A DNA stretch of 64,000 nt. It comes from Acheta domesticus (Eukaryota; Arthropoda; Insecta; Orthoptera; Gryllidae). This document shows, piece by piece, positions 11,456-23,858 of the stretch (positions within the stretch are counted from its first letter, which is position 1; each line of letters opens with the position of its first letter). The notes beneath the pieces are model-generated. The model was not told where the DNA came from and ran no database searches. It worked only from the letters and a program-made list of their open reading frames with translations. The position numbers and the translations under genes are program-made. The stretch is from NCBI GenBank assembly GCA_031308135.1, contig JAHLJT010003656.1:72372984-72436983 (forward strand), given 5' to 3'.

Positions 11456-11610
11456 CACAGTCGACTCCGGTTATAGTGAACTCAAATATAGTGAACCCTC
11501 GATTATAGTGAGCGTAAGTCACTGGTTCCGATTCACTTACATTGCAAATAAGCATAAGATTCTGTTGTAGTGAACCTGAATCCAGGCTATAGTGAAGGTA
11601 GGAAATAGAA
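11456..11610 (+). mobile_element. Possible terminal fragment of a pogo-like DNA transposon
   Basis: 'cagtcgactccggttatagt' is followed by spaced copies of 'atagtgaac' and 'ttatagtgag' (11470-11595). Ends beginning CAGT..ACTC..GTTATA with repeated short words resemble pogo/Tigger termini. Only one end is visible and no matching inverted end or TSD was found, so this is tentative. Confidence 0.35.
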
Positions 11611-12200
11611 TATCCTGGAAATCCTGCCCGGAAAAGAATATATCGCCTCAGCGTCACAAACTCCTACACTAGGCAAAACACTCGAAAAAAAAATGTCGGC
11701 CAAAGACCATAACAGACGATGTCTCCTCTGAGGTGAAAAAGGGGGCTTCTTAGACCGAGAGGTCAGTTAAAACATATCTTCCACTTCATGTGCCCTGGTT
11801 ACGCGTGCCTACATCCATCCATACAGAAATTATTGTATAAACCACGTGTTTCATCTCAGAGACCCTTGAAACCAATTTTACAAATCATCTCAATTTTTTA
11901 CGAATATAATACTTTTCTTTGCAAATTTCAGAAAAATAAAAAAAAACAGTGGAAACTGAATAGAACATCCAATGTATGATTTTCAATACTGATATGTTTA
12001 TGCTTTCGGTGTATTTTCAGTTTTATAAATTCCACTAAAAATGTCACTCCAAAACAATTGAATTTTTTGTATAAAAATCTTAAAAAGTTGATTACGGTTG
12101 TATTTCTTTCTTTAAAAGCACAGATTGCAAAATGCAATAAAATAATTACGTATGTAATGTAATGGCAAGCAATGTAAAATCATTTTTCCCCTTTAATACA
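11611..12200. other. No gene seen
   Basis: AT-rich intronic sequence. Confidence 0.55.
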
Positions 12201-12213
12201 AAACTCCGAATGC

Positions 12214-12535
12214 TTGTCCAGGAACTGCCTTCCGGCTGTCGACTGGCAGACTGAGGTTGACTCCAGCTTTAAAACCACCCTCCGCCACCCGCAGTGTGAG
12301 ATTTTATCTCGCAGACCAGTGAACTGCGCACAGTTTTCAACGTGCGAGGTGAGAAGCGTGTCCAGCCGGCATGTCGCCGTTGGGACAACAGCGATGAGAA
12401 CGCAGTCCACGAAACATCGCCGGCCCCTGTCCCCACCGCTCCCCAACGCTCCGCTCCGCAACGCACCGCTGTGCGCGGTTGACCGTTCTGCGCCAGGCGT
12501 GAGGAACACAGTAAATAGCAGTGGGAAGGCGTGAC
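12214..12535. other. GC/CpG-rich segment of unknown role
   Basis: About 320 bp stand out from the AT-rich surroundings by GC and CpG content, for example 'cgctccccaacgctccgctc' near 12439-12458 and 'gtgcgcggttgaccgttctg' near 12471-12490. Overlapping frames are open on both strands, as expected for GC-rich DNA. None resembles a known protein. It could be an unmethylated CpG block, part of an unrecognised transposable element, or a cryptic exon. Confidence 0.4.
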
Positions 12536-12574
12536 ATTTTCCCAAGCAATTTCTATTCTTATTCTCCCCAACGA

Positions 12575-12850
12575 TTAGCCTCGCGGCTAGCTCTTGGTCA
12601 GCGTGCTCGCTTTCCCCTACGCGGCCCCGGGTTCGATTCCCGGCAAGACTGTAGTTTTCCTTGCAATGTCACAGTATATGTTGCTGTGTAACGATGAGAA
12701 GTTTCACTTCTCAGTTTGAGAAGATCGGTATACGGCGTGGGGATGTCTACGTGCTAAACACACGTATTCCCTTAACACGTGCCGTGAGGCAGGGACGTCG
12801 CCGGTAGGCCTGAGCCCGTTCACGGGCTGTCGTGCCACGTACATGCATAC
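12575..12850 (+). mobile_element. tRNA-derived SINE, family B
   Basis: The head contains box A-like 'tagcctcgcggctag' and a strong box B 'gggttcgattcccg' (12630-12643), followed by a non-tRNA body with the inverted words 'gagaagtttcacttctc' and 'cacgtgccgtgaggcaggg'. It ends around 'catgcatacataca', a simple-repeat-like tail. The body differs from family A. Confidence 0.65.
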
Positions 12851-12875
12851 ATACATTTTCCCCAACAACTATTAC

Positions 12876-13376
12876 CCGCTGAGTTGGCTCAGGGCAATAG
12901 CCGATGTCATTGTAGTCCCTCTGGCCGGGAGGACCCAGGGTTCAACTCCCGACAGTGACAGCTTTTTGGACACTAGCTAGAGAACTACGTTGAACTAATC
13001 CACTTTCTGGGGAATTCTAGCGACCGACTGCTGTGATTAGTCGTTTTCCGTTGTTTCTCCGATCAATACGAAGCGAAAACCGGAGCAGTATCCTAACAAA
13101 CGGGTCACAGACTGCGCGTGATCTTTCCTTGTCCCCTTCCTATCTTCACCCCTTTATTACACATACTTACATACAGTACCCTAGCATAAAAGTCGGGAGC
13201 TTAGGGCTCGTCTCAGCAGGGGCGGTACTCCGCGAGTGGGGGATATCTAAAATCCCTGAAGCCCTCGTGTACTTCGGCGCCAGATCTCACCGTCCAGAGG
13301 GCAAAGATTACCTCACGTCACATGATAAAAGATCATGCACTAAACCTATTGCAGAGGCGACGTTCGAAATGTACAC
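12876..13376 (+). mobile_element. SINE family A, copy 2
   Basis: The head 'gttggctcagggca' with box B 'gggttcaactcccg' is followed by the family body: 'tttctccgatcaatac', 'cctaacaaacgggtcac' and 'gatctcaccgtccagagg'. It is essentially full length but diverged. A reading frame through it is incidental. Confidence 0.82.
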
Positions 13377-13508
13377 TCTTAGGTCATAGTTTATATCAAA
13401 GAAAGGTTATAATTGTTTATATTTGAGATTAGGCGCCAGATGTGACTTATTTTGGGCGCGTATGTGTAAACATGGTTTTCACCTTCACCCTCACGGCCCC
13501 CCAGCAGT

Positions 13509-14002
13509 CAGGGTTGTCAGATTTGTTGGGAATTGTTTTTACTAAAACGGGGATTTTTTCGCTGTGGGAAAAAAATAGGGAATAAAAAATAGGGACGGGG
13601 ATTGTTTGGAGAGTTTTTGGGGATATTATTTTCATCCGGAGTCGAGATTACTCTGTCAATTATTATGAATGAAACAGAAACAACATATGCTATTCTCTCT
13701 CATTTTATGTGTTAAAAAAGAGAAATAAACGACAGGTGTAGAGAAAGAAAAGCGTAAGAAAAAACGAAGATAGTATAGGGTTTCGAACAGCTCAAAAGGC
13801 CATGATTGGTGGATACGAATTATTTGAATTTAAGGGGATAGCCAATAGAATCGCCAGGAAGCTCATGTCATTTGACCATAATTTGGAGAATATTTTTCGT
13901 TTCAAAGTGGAAAACTTTGAAACTTGTTTCATTGGAGAGCTTATTTGGGGAAATTTCATAGTAGTGGTGGGGAAAGTGCTCGCAACACATCTCGTAACCC
14001 TA
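13509..14002. mobile_element. Probable nonautonomous hAT-like element (494 bp)
   Basis: Imperfect terminal inverted repeats (cagggttgtcagatttgttg at the left; the right end reads tagggttacgagatgtgttg on the minus strand) bound the segment. They are flanked by 8-bp direct repeats matching at 6 of 8 bases, ccagcagt (13501-13508) and ccacaagt (14003-14010). CAGGG ends and 8-bp duplications fit hAT. The interior is rich in 'gggga' words and has no transposase domain I recognise. Confidence 0.5.
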
Positions 14003-14629
14003 CCACAAGTACACATTTGGACTGACATCCAGATGGTCCAGAACGCGATGTAAACACTTTGGGCGGCTTTGCCAGCTCAAGGCTTACCAGCTGCCCGGTT
14101 TGGTACCGGAATCACTTAATGCCACTCACAAGCTCAGGGACGAATCCCTCTCGATTCTCAAGGGCATCGGACACAGACACGGCAAATTCCGAACGCAACT
14201 GAGGCCATTCGGGTTGTTTCAAAGACGCGGCTCCATCGCTCGTCTCCGCACCTTCTTAGTTTCTCGCCTTACTTTGTAAGAAGAAAAAGTATTGCAATCA
14301 TTCGCCCAAAAATAATGATTTTTCAACAGAAATAAAACCTTATTTCCAGACCCTGATAACGAAAAAGTGGATAAATATTGTTGTTATTCCTACACAGCAG
14401 TGGTGTCAAGGTCTTTTACTAGTGGCAGTGGCCCGCATCGTAGCATGCCACGTGTTTCTCTGCGCAACTAGCGTCGGTAAAGGAAACTATTAGAAACCCG
14501 CTGTTTTACAATAGGGAAGGCGTTGTCTCTGGGGCGGGGTAATGAACTGCGTGGAGAGGCGATTTCGTCATGGCACTCGTGCCACGGACTCCCGTTCGCG
14601 GCATCGACCTTGACAACACTCCTATACAG
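14003..14629. other. No gene seen
   Basis: Slightly GC-richer intronic sequence without a supported ORF. Confidence 0.5.
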
Positions 14630-14880
14630 TATTTGAATAACTGGAAGTGTGCGTACATATGTGCTGATCCGTCACTCACGGTTAGGCTCCTTCCCGTGCA
14701 CCAATGAAGACGTAAGATGTGTTACAAGAAGCATCTGCATCTGCGTCTCTTGTTGAGGTACGGATAATTTGTTTTCGGATCCGGCCTAACGGTTCTAAGA
14801 AATTTTCAAAAACGTGTTTTGAGTATTTTAGCGCTGCCATCTTGGTGAGTATGCCTGGAATTAAACCAAAGCCGCCCAAA
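14630..14880 (+). repeat. Interspersed repeat family R2, copy a
   Basis: It aligns with 49270-49450: 'ccgtcactcacggtta', 'cttcccgtgcaccaat', 'agatgtgttac', 'gataatttgttttcggatcc' and 'ggttctaagaaattttc' all have counterparts there in the same order and orientation. The class is unknown. Confidence 0.6.
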
Positions 14881-15149
14881 TAGATCTATGTAGGTGACGT
14901 CGAATACGGCAAGGGAATCGCCGCGCCTACGAACAGTATTGCTATGAAACTTATAGAACTTGAACTTAAAGTAAATACGAAGAAAGCCAAACTGTGAGTA
15001 ATGCTACAGAAGCACATTAACGTTCTTTCGTTTGACTTTCACAATTACATTCTTAAGCGTGCGAATATCTATTTTCAAATGAATGTGACTTGGCCAAATT
15101 GAGAAACTTTAAAAAAATGTACTTGTGCGACGATACATGGCAGCTAGTA

Positions 15150-15800
15150 AGAGAATGGGGAGAGACCAAAAAGCTAGCCCAGGCCAAGAAATTAGAAAAC
15201 GAATACGAGAAAATCTGTGCCATTCTGTAATATACAGTAAATTACTTATTCTAACACCCTGTGTTAGTAAAGAATCCATTTTTGTGGGTCCTTGACACCG
15301 AAAAATTGATTGATCGATTGATCAAAACGCCTGTCCGTCTGTCTGGAGTCTACGCTAGCGCCTAAATTGCTCAGAAGACTTTCTTCAAAATTTATATTCC
15401 TTGATCGACCTGTAGGAACTTAAGGCCCTGCGAGTTTGAAACGAATATTTTAATTTGGAGGCTACTGTATACGAAGCTTCAGTTATATTTTCAAAATTTT
15501 CTTAAAAATGACTTAAATTTTTTTATTAAACTTTGTGTCATGTAGCGTAGAGAACTTTTAATATCCTTGTTTTTTTTCGAAAATTGTAGAATTCAAACGT
15601 TTTTCAGCGTCTTCTACAGCTGCAATATAAAGATTAATAGTTTTTCCTTAATGAAATATGTTTTTCAAAGAAAGATATTGAAAAAAACGTACAATTTCAC
15701 GGAGACGTGACGAATTCACTTTGACTTTAAAAATATGAAGGATTTGTTTAAAAAGGCATATAAATATTAATGTAAAATGTAGCCCGCAACGCACTTCAGG
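15150..15800 (-). repeat. R1-related repeat copy (minus orientation)
   Basis: It parallels 41244-41700, sharing 'tttgtgggtccttgacaccg', 'aaaaaattgattgat', the tetranucleotide seed 'gtccgtctgtctgg' (15336-15349) and the R1 core complement 'cagcgtcttctacagctgca'. The seed lies on the same side of the core as the expanded array in the plus-oriented copy at 1-1040. Confidence 0.55.
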
Positions 15801-16845
15801 ATGTCTGAATCTACATCATTAAATAAGTCCTAAACAAAGTGTTCTAGGACCTTAAAAACTAAAATTTTGAGGCCGAAGGGCTCAGAGAAACGTTCCTCAC
15901 ACCGTAATCTATAGGATGAGATCTTCTTCACCATTCTATTATATTCTTGCTGGTTCGACGCTTCTCGATTCAACACCACCTGTTCAGAGCCTGTAGAATC
16001 TGCAACTGTATGTGAAATTACTAATTACATGATATTCTACGAGATTGAATTACACGAGTCTCTTTGCTCATACTAAAGTTAAATAAGAATAGTTTGTATT
16101 ACAATGTTAGGGTGTATTACAATGTTATCAATTACAAGGTGACATACAGGTATAGAACAAGTGACGGAGGATAAGAGGGTCTTGAAGAAAAATATATATT
16201 ACAGGCTTAATATGGAAATGGAAAAGTAAGGAAGAGGGTGGGGTACAGCATGCGAGAGTTCTCTCACGAGTACGCTAGTATATCACACTTTTGAGGCACA
16301 CTGACTCAACCTCCCCCCACTCCCCCCTCTCCATGTAGGATATCGAGCGTTACAAATTCGCGTCACAAAAGAAAATGCAATATCTTCTCAATGACAAAAC
16401 ACGCACGCTTTTAGAATTTTCTTTTCGACAGGACACGAAACAAAGGACGTAAATAGCACGCGTTAATGCTGCACTGCGTCTGCCGCCGTAGGGAAGAAAG
16501 GGACGATATCAATCACGCTTGACTCCCTTCAGTGCTCAGTGAAATTAGTATAGCTCGGCAAATGGAAGTCGCACAACCTTCAGTGATGTGTCGCTGACAT
16601 TGCCTTGTAGGTTTTTATCTACGTTGTGTTTTGGAATACTGACAACCAATGTTCGTGTCTGTTTTAGCGAAGAGTTGGTGCGACGAATTCTCGTATGTGA
16701 AGCACGAAACATTTTAAGATTGTACAAAATGACGCCACGTTTGGTTCTATACATAACGAAAAGTATCAGAGACGCGCACAGATCATAGAAAGTCTTATTT
16801 AATCCAAAGAACTGAGTAAGGATGTGATATCTTAATGGAAACATT
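15801..16845. other. No gene seen
   Basis: AT-rich sequence with short random frames only; a C-rich patch lies at 16309-16332. Confidence 0.5.
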
Positions 16846-17240
16846 TCTGACCGGAAGATCCTAATGTACGAGTCTCAACGGTGGTACATTCTCGACAGCA
16901 TCTACAGGTAACTCGGTCGAATTCACCATTTGGAGGAGAATTGTAGTAGCTGATCGGTAGCTTCTCCGTGATTTATCTGATCAATACCAGGCGAATACTG
17001 GAGCAATACCGTAACAAACGGAACACGGACCGCGCTCGATCTTCTCTTCATTATTGTCTCCTCTTCTCCCTTTAGCGATTTACACTCACAAGCCTTACAC
17101 CACCGTATGTTTCGGGAGGCCAATTGAGAGCTTTCAACTCCAGGCCAGGGAGAAGCCTCTATCAGAGAGATACTTGAAGGGGAAAACCGACAGTCGACGA
17201 GTAAGTTGACGTGGGACATCACATGCCAGTGGGGAAAGAC
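16846..17240 (+). mobile_element. SINE family A, copy 3 (partial)
   Basis: It begins inside the tRNA-like head near 'gaccggaagatcctaatgta' and keeps the body words 'tctgatcaataccaggcgaa' and 'ccgtaacaaacggaacacgg'. The 3' part is eroded after about 17200. Confidence 0.72.
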
Positions 17241-19779
17241 CACCACCACCACCTCCTGGAATTTTATCGCGTTGTCTACGAACGTTAACGGTCGCCTGCG
17301 ACAAAAAGGACCTCAGAGACATGTTTGTTACAAGCCGATGTGTAAGTTGACGTCGGACATCACATGTAAGCGTCGGAGTTCACATGTAAATATTTCGCGC
17401 AGCATTAAATAACTCTCTCTCCCTACTGCGTAAGCGGCAGCGAAAAAGTAAAAATGAGAAAGTTACTGAATATCGCTAGATTATTCAATGTTTTCAAACT
17501 ATCCTGTGCACAAAATAATAATGCCTGGGATCCCAGTTCTCCCATGCGACCCCTCAGGCGTTAACTAGTTGCCGGCAAACAAGAATTGCAAATATATAGC
17601 CACTAACTAGAGATTCAAATACCTGCATTCAGAAATGCCATATTTTATCCGTTGGTATTACCTTCCTTGTGGAGAAAATTATTTTGTCGACCTTTCTATA
17701 CTCATTTTGAGGCAGCTGATTTCATCCCCTGGCTCTGGTGCGGGCCTCTTTTGGCTCGTTTCGGCCTGCCGCAATGCCTTTGACATTGCTTGACGTCGGT
17801 CGATGCCCTCCGCTGGCCACGCCTTTATAATCATCCTTCCTCGCCCTTTGCCACCGCTAATGCCATCGACCTGTGCAAGAAATGACGTCATTCACGAGGG
17901 AACCGTCAGTCTTGTTCGCCGCGGAAACTACACAGTTCGAGCTAGCCTTTCTATATTACTATTGCGACCTCAGCATCAGCTATCTTTATCACGTCCACAA
18001 TCCGACTCTGTCAACTTTCACCAACTCTTCGGTATCAACGAACACATTTTTAGTATCAATCTTTAGTATCAATACCTTTCCCGCGCGGAACTCACGCATT
18101 TTGGAAAAACGTTGGTGTGTTATTACGTTGATTGACGGATTAGCTTAAAATGAAAAAAGGCTCTAGCTTAAAAGCATTAAAACATATTTTTTAATGTAGT
18201 TCGAATAATTGGAATTTTTTTTATAAAACATAATACAGTATTATGAACATAACACTGAACATTTATAAAATTAAAGTATAAAAAACTAATCATGGAATTA
18301 ACAAGAGTTCGTAGAGGCTTTTAAAACATATTTTAATAGATCATTATCAAAAATAAATGAAAAAAGAAAACCTCTTGAAAGACAGTATCAAAAGATAAGG
18401 CATCCTATGGAATGAGTACTATTGAATCTAAAATATCTAACTCTTGAGATACCACATAAGTTCTAAATATAAAAATTCTGGTAATGGTAAGAATATGCCA
18501 GCTGTATATGTTTGTCCCTATGCCTTATTAAAAACAATTGCGAATTCAACTTTAATTGGGAACAGTTTTCGATTTAATACGAATGGCATTGTGAGACTGA
18601 AGAATTCAAATTAATACTTAGCATTATTACCATTTTGTCGGTTTTAACAACTTTCTCAGTGGTGTGTTCATGTAACTATACAAAAGAAACTGTTAATCTC
18701 GTACCGTTGTCCAAATTTCGACTTGAGTTAAGTTTCTAATTAACATGATAATGGTTTCTTACAGGATTAGTAAATGAAAAGGTAGCCCAGAACGGAATAA
18801 GTTAATTAAAAACATCGGAAGATGAAGCAGTTGTATCTTCTCAGACAAGACAGGTGTCAGTGTTGTAAGACGTTTTACTGTCTCCCATTTAGTGTCGTAA
18901 CGACGTCGTTATTGATTTTAGAGCAGTCGTCTTTTTTGGCACAAAAGATATCTGTACTTTCGAAGAAATGAACGTTCTGTCATTTCTTATTTCTACACTG
19001 ATTTTACCTTTTGTCCACATCGGAAAATAGCTACATAGTGAACAATTTCTGACAACACTTGTTGCGAAATGAGAGTTCCTGGAGTGGGAGTGTAATGTGG
19101 GTTGCATGTGTGCTTGCCTTCTAGTAATCTGCAGAATTCTACTATTTTGTCTTACATGTGTCATATGCCTGACGGGGGGGGGGAGTTAATTCCCTAGCGG
19201 GCAGTACTACACTTACGACAATTACAAAGGTGTCATAAATAGTACAAAACCATTATTTTTTTCTTAGCATCTTTCATATAGAGTGATAATTACTGATTGC
19301 CCAATTGGCGAAAATTTGTACTAACTTTGTTTAAATGGAAATATCTGAACTTTCGTAAATAATGAATTTATTCGCGTAAAAAAACATTTGTGAAAATTTC
19401 TAAAATTAAAATAAATTTAAAGAACAATATGTATGTTAGTATCTATATAAAGAAATTTACTTACCAAAAACAATTAATTATAGGTACATAAATTTCACAT
19501 TATCTAAAAAAACAACAAAATCTAGAAAGATAAATTTCAATACGAAGTTTATTTACTCATACCTTCAATTTGAAGCTAGTACTTTTGTAATAATTGATGT
19601 ACTACTTTATTTTAAAAATTACATCAGTATCACATCACCATAAAACGTAATATTTATTTTAACAAAGTATTTTAACAAGTTATGTTAACAAAACATTCTT
19701 GAAGCTCCTTCTAGCTTTTAGAAAATTTACTACGACAGTGAAGTACCGCACGGTTGTTGGTTGTTAGTGATTCCGGGCA
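17241..19779. other. No gene seen
   Basis: A somewhat GC-richer patch at 17700-17960 has frames open on both strands but no recognised product. The rest is AT-rich. A run of about ten G lies near 19170-19180. Confidence 0.5.
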
Positions 19780-20076
19780 GATCAACAGCTAAGGTCATTA
19801 TTCCCGTAGGTATAGAGCACGTTTTCTCTGGAGGTGGCAGTGATCTTCCTCCGGTAGAAGGCGAGATCCGGCGTCGACCTGCCGTCGGCTAGTGTTTTAC
19901 TTCCAAACAGATATCTCCTACCAAAGGGGCACCGCCCCAGCCAGGACAAGCGTTCTCGACCGGTCTCCCGACTTTTGTGGAAGTGTAGTGCATGTAAGTG
20001 TATGTAAGTATGTAAGAGGTGAGGATAGAACAAGGAAGAGGAAGGAAAGTTCGCGCACGGTCTGCGGCCCGTTAAA
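19780..20076 (-). mobile_element. SINE family A, copy 4 (minus, 5'-truncated)
   Basis: The complement contains the 3' half of family A: 'ggtgaggatagaacaagga', 'ggcaccgccccagcc' and 'ggcgagatccggcgtcgacc' are the reverse complements of the body seen at 22490-22700. The tRNA-like head is missing. Confidence 0.75.
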
Positions 20077-20869
20077 GAAGTATCGCGAGCACGTGGACAT
20101 TCAGTTTCAGTTGCCAGTGAGCCATGGTTTTTGTTGGTTATGAGTGGAGAGGGAGCGCCTTGTTCTTCGTCAACCTTCCGCATTAGTAATTTATTCTCCA
20201 TTTGCAATTTTTAGTTTAACTCGCCTACATAGACCGCTTCCCTTTTTAGCTCAATGTTTGAAATTATTGAAATCGCCCATATTTATTCCCCCTTTTTGGT
20301 TTTTATAAAAAATAAATATCACAGACTTTTCCTTGTCTCTGGAATAAGTGAAATTGATAAACCGTACGTACACGGAGAATACCAGTACGTAACACAACTT
20401 TAGTTTTTTGGTACTTAAGATACCTGAAATGTATTAGTTTAAAAAGAAAAAAATGGTACGGCATTGTAGACGACAGAAGCGAAAAAAATGGCTTTACACA
20501 TTACGCTCTTTAGGATTTAATGTCCCAAATCACAGTAATATCACATGAGGAGGTTACTCTCCAGGCAAGGGATGAGAGCGGAAGAATGCATGGCGTGCGT
20601 GTAGCAGTCGTCAGGCACGAACAGGCTGAAGATTTGTTAACAGAATAGCATCACAAGAGAAGAAAACTGACGTGATTCCCTCTCGCGCGCGTTTCAAATA
20701 ATGTTTCAGACAAGTAGGCGAGTATAAATAATAGGAAGGTACTTTACCTGAAGCCCCTGTGACCCTGATTTTCAAAATTTTCAAAAGAAATGACACCATC
20801 ATATTTAATTAAATTTGGTTATTGGGTAGTGTGAAGGACGTGTAAGAGAATGGTGCAGGTCTGATTTCC
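20077..20869. other. No gene seen
   Basis: AT-rich intronic sequence. Confidence 0.5.
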
Positions 20870-21030
20870 GTTCAAAACTCTGATACTTCACAAAAATTCA
20901 GTATCTTTTCGTAGTCTTCCTACAATTACGATTATGAAGATAGAGATCTTTGTTCCTTAAAAAGAGATTTTGCGAAAAATTAAGTTCTTTGCGTGTAATT
21001 TTGCGTGAAAGTACGTGCTGTTTTAGTACC
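20870..21030 (-). repeat. R1 repeat fragment
   Basis: 'cgtagtcttcctacaattac', 'gaagatagagatctttgttcc' (20938-20958, cut short here) and the terminal motif 'gaaagtacgtgctgt' followed by 'accactagttttt' match the copy at 63160-63520, which ends 'gaaagtatgtgctgttggag' then 'caccactagtttt'. Confidence 0.6.
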
Positions 21031-21671
21031 ACTAGTTTTTTATTTCATATTTAATTAAGTTTCAATTTTTAAAGAAAATACAGCAATCGAAGCCGATGCA
21101 AAATGAAATAATTAAATGTGCCTTTTGTGTAAAAAAGCTAAAGAGAAAACCATAATGTAAATGGTGTGAAAACTGAACGGAAAACGAGAATGGGATGTAA
21201 AAAATGGAGATGATTTTATGTCTAGAACAGTGTTACTATTTGTGGTTTTTGCTATCAAAAATATTTAAAGAAATTTGAGAACTCAGAAAGGTTATCTGAT
21301 GTCATACACCATACATTTATTGTCTTTTATTTCCATTATAATAATTGTTATTGATTTTAAATAATATTGTTTTGAATAAATGTACATATGAAAAAAGTAT
21401 ATGGAAGAAAAAATATATTTTATGGAAAGATTGTAAGCATTTACATCAGAGAGAAAATTACTAATAAAAAGTGTCAATTTACGTCGAAACCAAGGGCGAA
21501 CACACCGCGCTTTGTTGAACAGCTGCGTCGATCTGGGAGGAGAGGACCAACCCAGGACTAACGCAATGTTATAGCATGTAATAACAATTTACTTTACAAG
21601 GGCGGGATGTGTTATTTTACGAGTATTTCTGGCCTCAAGTTCTACGTCATCTCGGAATTTAGAAACCACTA
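21031..21671. other. No gene seen
   Basis: AT-rich intronic sequence. Confidence 0.5.
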
Positions 21672-21770
21672 GCCGGCTGTGGTGACTCAGGTCATCAAAT
21701 CATGCACTGCAGTGTTTGTGACTGGGAGGTCTAACGGTTTGAATCCCGACGGTGGCAGGATTTAGTTGAT
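21672..21770 (+). mobile_element. SINE family A, copy 5 (tRNA-like head only)
   Basis: 'gtggtgactcaggtcatcaa' (box A region), 'cactgcagtg' and box B 'ggtttgaatcccgacggtgg' match the head of family A. The body is absent. Confidence 0.7.
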
Positions 21771-22238
21771 GTTCGCAATTAAAGGGAAAGTACGAGCCTC
21801 AAGACATACTAGTCACCAGATGAGATATATAGTAGTTGTGTAGTAGAAAATTAATTATCAACACAATAATTTGAAATGAAAAGGTTTTGGTTCACCAAAT
21901 TGTTTTAGTAGTTCCCTCTCGCAGCTTAATAGGAAGCTATGCCACGTGTAGAAAAGTCAGTAAACAATATTACCTGTATCATCCATCAGATGCTTCTACT
22001 CTGTTGATTGAAAAAGAGTGCGCTGAAGATTTTAAAATGGAAAGGAAACGAAGCATTCAGGATACTAAATGTATCATGGAAAAGTCTAGTGAATCTTTAT
22101 AGCAATTAATTGCTCAGAAATGTAAAGATATGTTAGAGTTAGATTAAGTACAAGTTTGTTATTGGAAAATATATTAACGTTGGTAATAGGGATGTATTGA
22201 TATCGTACTATCATATTTAATAATACACCTTCTCAACC
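21771..22238. other. No gene seen
   Basis: AT-rich; a 71-codon plus frame at 21887-22102 is unrecognised and unsupported. Confidence 0.5.
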
Positions 22239-22776
22239 GGAAGAGGTGGCTCAGGGCATCAACTGATGTCACTGCAGTGCCTCTGGGAGGTTCTAGGTTC
22301 GTGTTCCGACGGTGGAAGGATTTTCGACAGTAGTTTCATCAGCCAGGTCGAATTCAGTCGCTCTCTGGAGGAGAATTTTAGCGGCCGGCTTGCTCTAATC
22401 GGTAGTTTCCGTGGTTTCTCCGATCAACACCAGGCGAATGCCGGAGCAGTCCCCTACCAAACAGACCATGGACCGCGCGCGATCTTTCCTTCTTCTTCCC
22501 TGTCCTGTCCTCACCCCTTACTTATACACACTACTACACGTGCTGGGATGCCGCTCTTGAGCTTAGAGCTTCTCAGGACTGAGACGGAGCCCCGCTGGTG
22601 GGAGACACCTGGTTGGAGAAAACTTCGCCAGCCGACGGTAGGTCGGCGCCGGATCTTGCCATCCAGCGGGGGAAGACTTTCACGACATCCCGAGGAAAAA
22701 ACATGCACTACCCCTACGAGACTAATAGCCTTGTTAGTTCACGTGACCGAAATCACTAACAATCAATCAATCAACA
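22239..22776 (+). mobile_element. SINE family A, copy 6 (full length)
   Basis: This is a complete copy. The tRNA-like head starts 'gaggtggctcagggcatcaa', with degraded box B 'ggttcgtgttccgacggtgg'. The body includes 'tttctccgatcaacaccagg' and 'gaccgcgcgcgatctttcct', with a second GC-rich block 'cgccggatcttgccatccag'. The tail is 'aatcaatcaatcaaca'. The 175-codon frame across it is incidental. Confidence 0.9.
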
Positions 22777-23287
22777 CATCCTCATCATTGTGAAATACTA
22801 TTATAAATAATAGTAGTACTTTTGTTGCATCCTTAATGGGTGCTCTCTTATCATTGGATGTTCTTACAAACATTTGCATTGGTGTAAAACTTCCAGGTTC
22901 GTTCGTTGGGACTCGATTTATCAACAAAAAACAGTTAAAACTGTATGTAACGTATGGGAGAGAAGCACAACCTGCGTAGGTTTTCTGAGTTTCAGTAGCC
23001 TTATTCCACTCATTTAGTTGCATGACGAATAGTACTACGCAACACTACTCTGATTCCAATGCAAGAATAATTTGATTAAACCATTAAAAAAATTCTTACG
23101 GTAGTAAAACATTTCCAGATTACTAACGAGGCAAAGTTCATGTCTTACTGTTGAAACCTATGTAGCAGGCAGCAGCTCTGACGATCGCCAGTTGAGTAGT
23201 TTTGTAGAATACATCTGATATCTTTGATAACATAATATTGTTACAAATATATTGCAGTGGAAAAACAGCACGCGAAAGCTCACGGTA
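22777..23287. other. No gene seen
   Basis: AT-rich intronic sequence. Confidence 0.5.
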
Positions 23288-23858
23288 ATTTATTGATATG
23301 GGATTCCGGTTGCGTCAACTGCTGTGGTCCGTAGTCCCGTGTAGTGCATGTTTTTTTTATCACGGGAGGTAGCTCTGATCTTCCCAGGTGGATGGCGAAA
23401 TCCAACTCCGACCTACGACGGCTTGCGGCGTCGGTTTGCTGGGATTTTCCCCAATCAGATATTTCCCACCAGCGCGGCACATCCCCAGCCGCGACAGGCT
23501 CTAAGCTCCCGACTCTTCTCCAGACAAATGTGGTTGTGTAGTACAAGTAAATGTAAGCGTGTATAAGTAAGGGGTGAGGATAGGACAAGGACGAGGAAGG
23601 AAAGATCGCGCGCGGACTTTTGCCCGTTCGTTAGGGCGCTGCTCCGGCATTCCCCTGGAGTTGATCAGGAGAAGCCATGGAAAACTATCGATCAGAGCAG
23701 CCGGCCGCTAGAATTCTCCTCCAGACAACGGCTGAATTCGACCCAGCTGAGTTGCTAGTGTCGAAAACCCTGCCACCGTCCGTATTCGAACCCTCGGTCC
23801 TCCTGATCAGAGGCACTGCAGGGATATCAGTTGATGCCCTGAGCTACATTTGCTGGAA
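23288..23858 (-). mobile_element. SINE family A, copy 7 (minus, full length)
   Basis: This is the reverse complement of family A from the tail ('tattgatatgggattccggt') to the head. The head complement contains 'attcgaaccctcggtcctcc' (box B) and 'agttgatgccctgagct' (box A). The neighbouring words 'gaattctcctccagacaacg' match other copies in reverse. Confidence 0.88.

Noticed and set aside
12575..12660. Functional tRNA gene
   Set aside because: Strong box B, but no clean cloverleaf and it is joined to a non-tRNA body with a simple tail.
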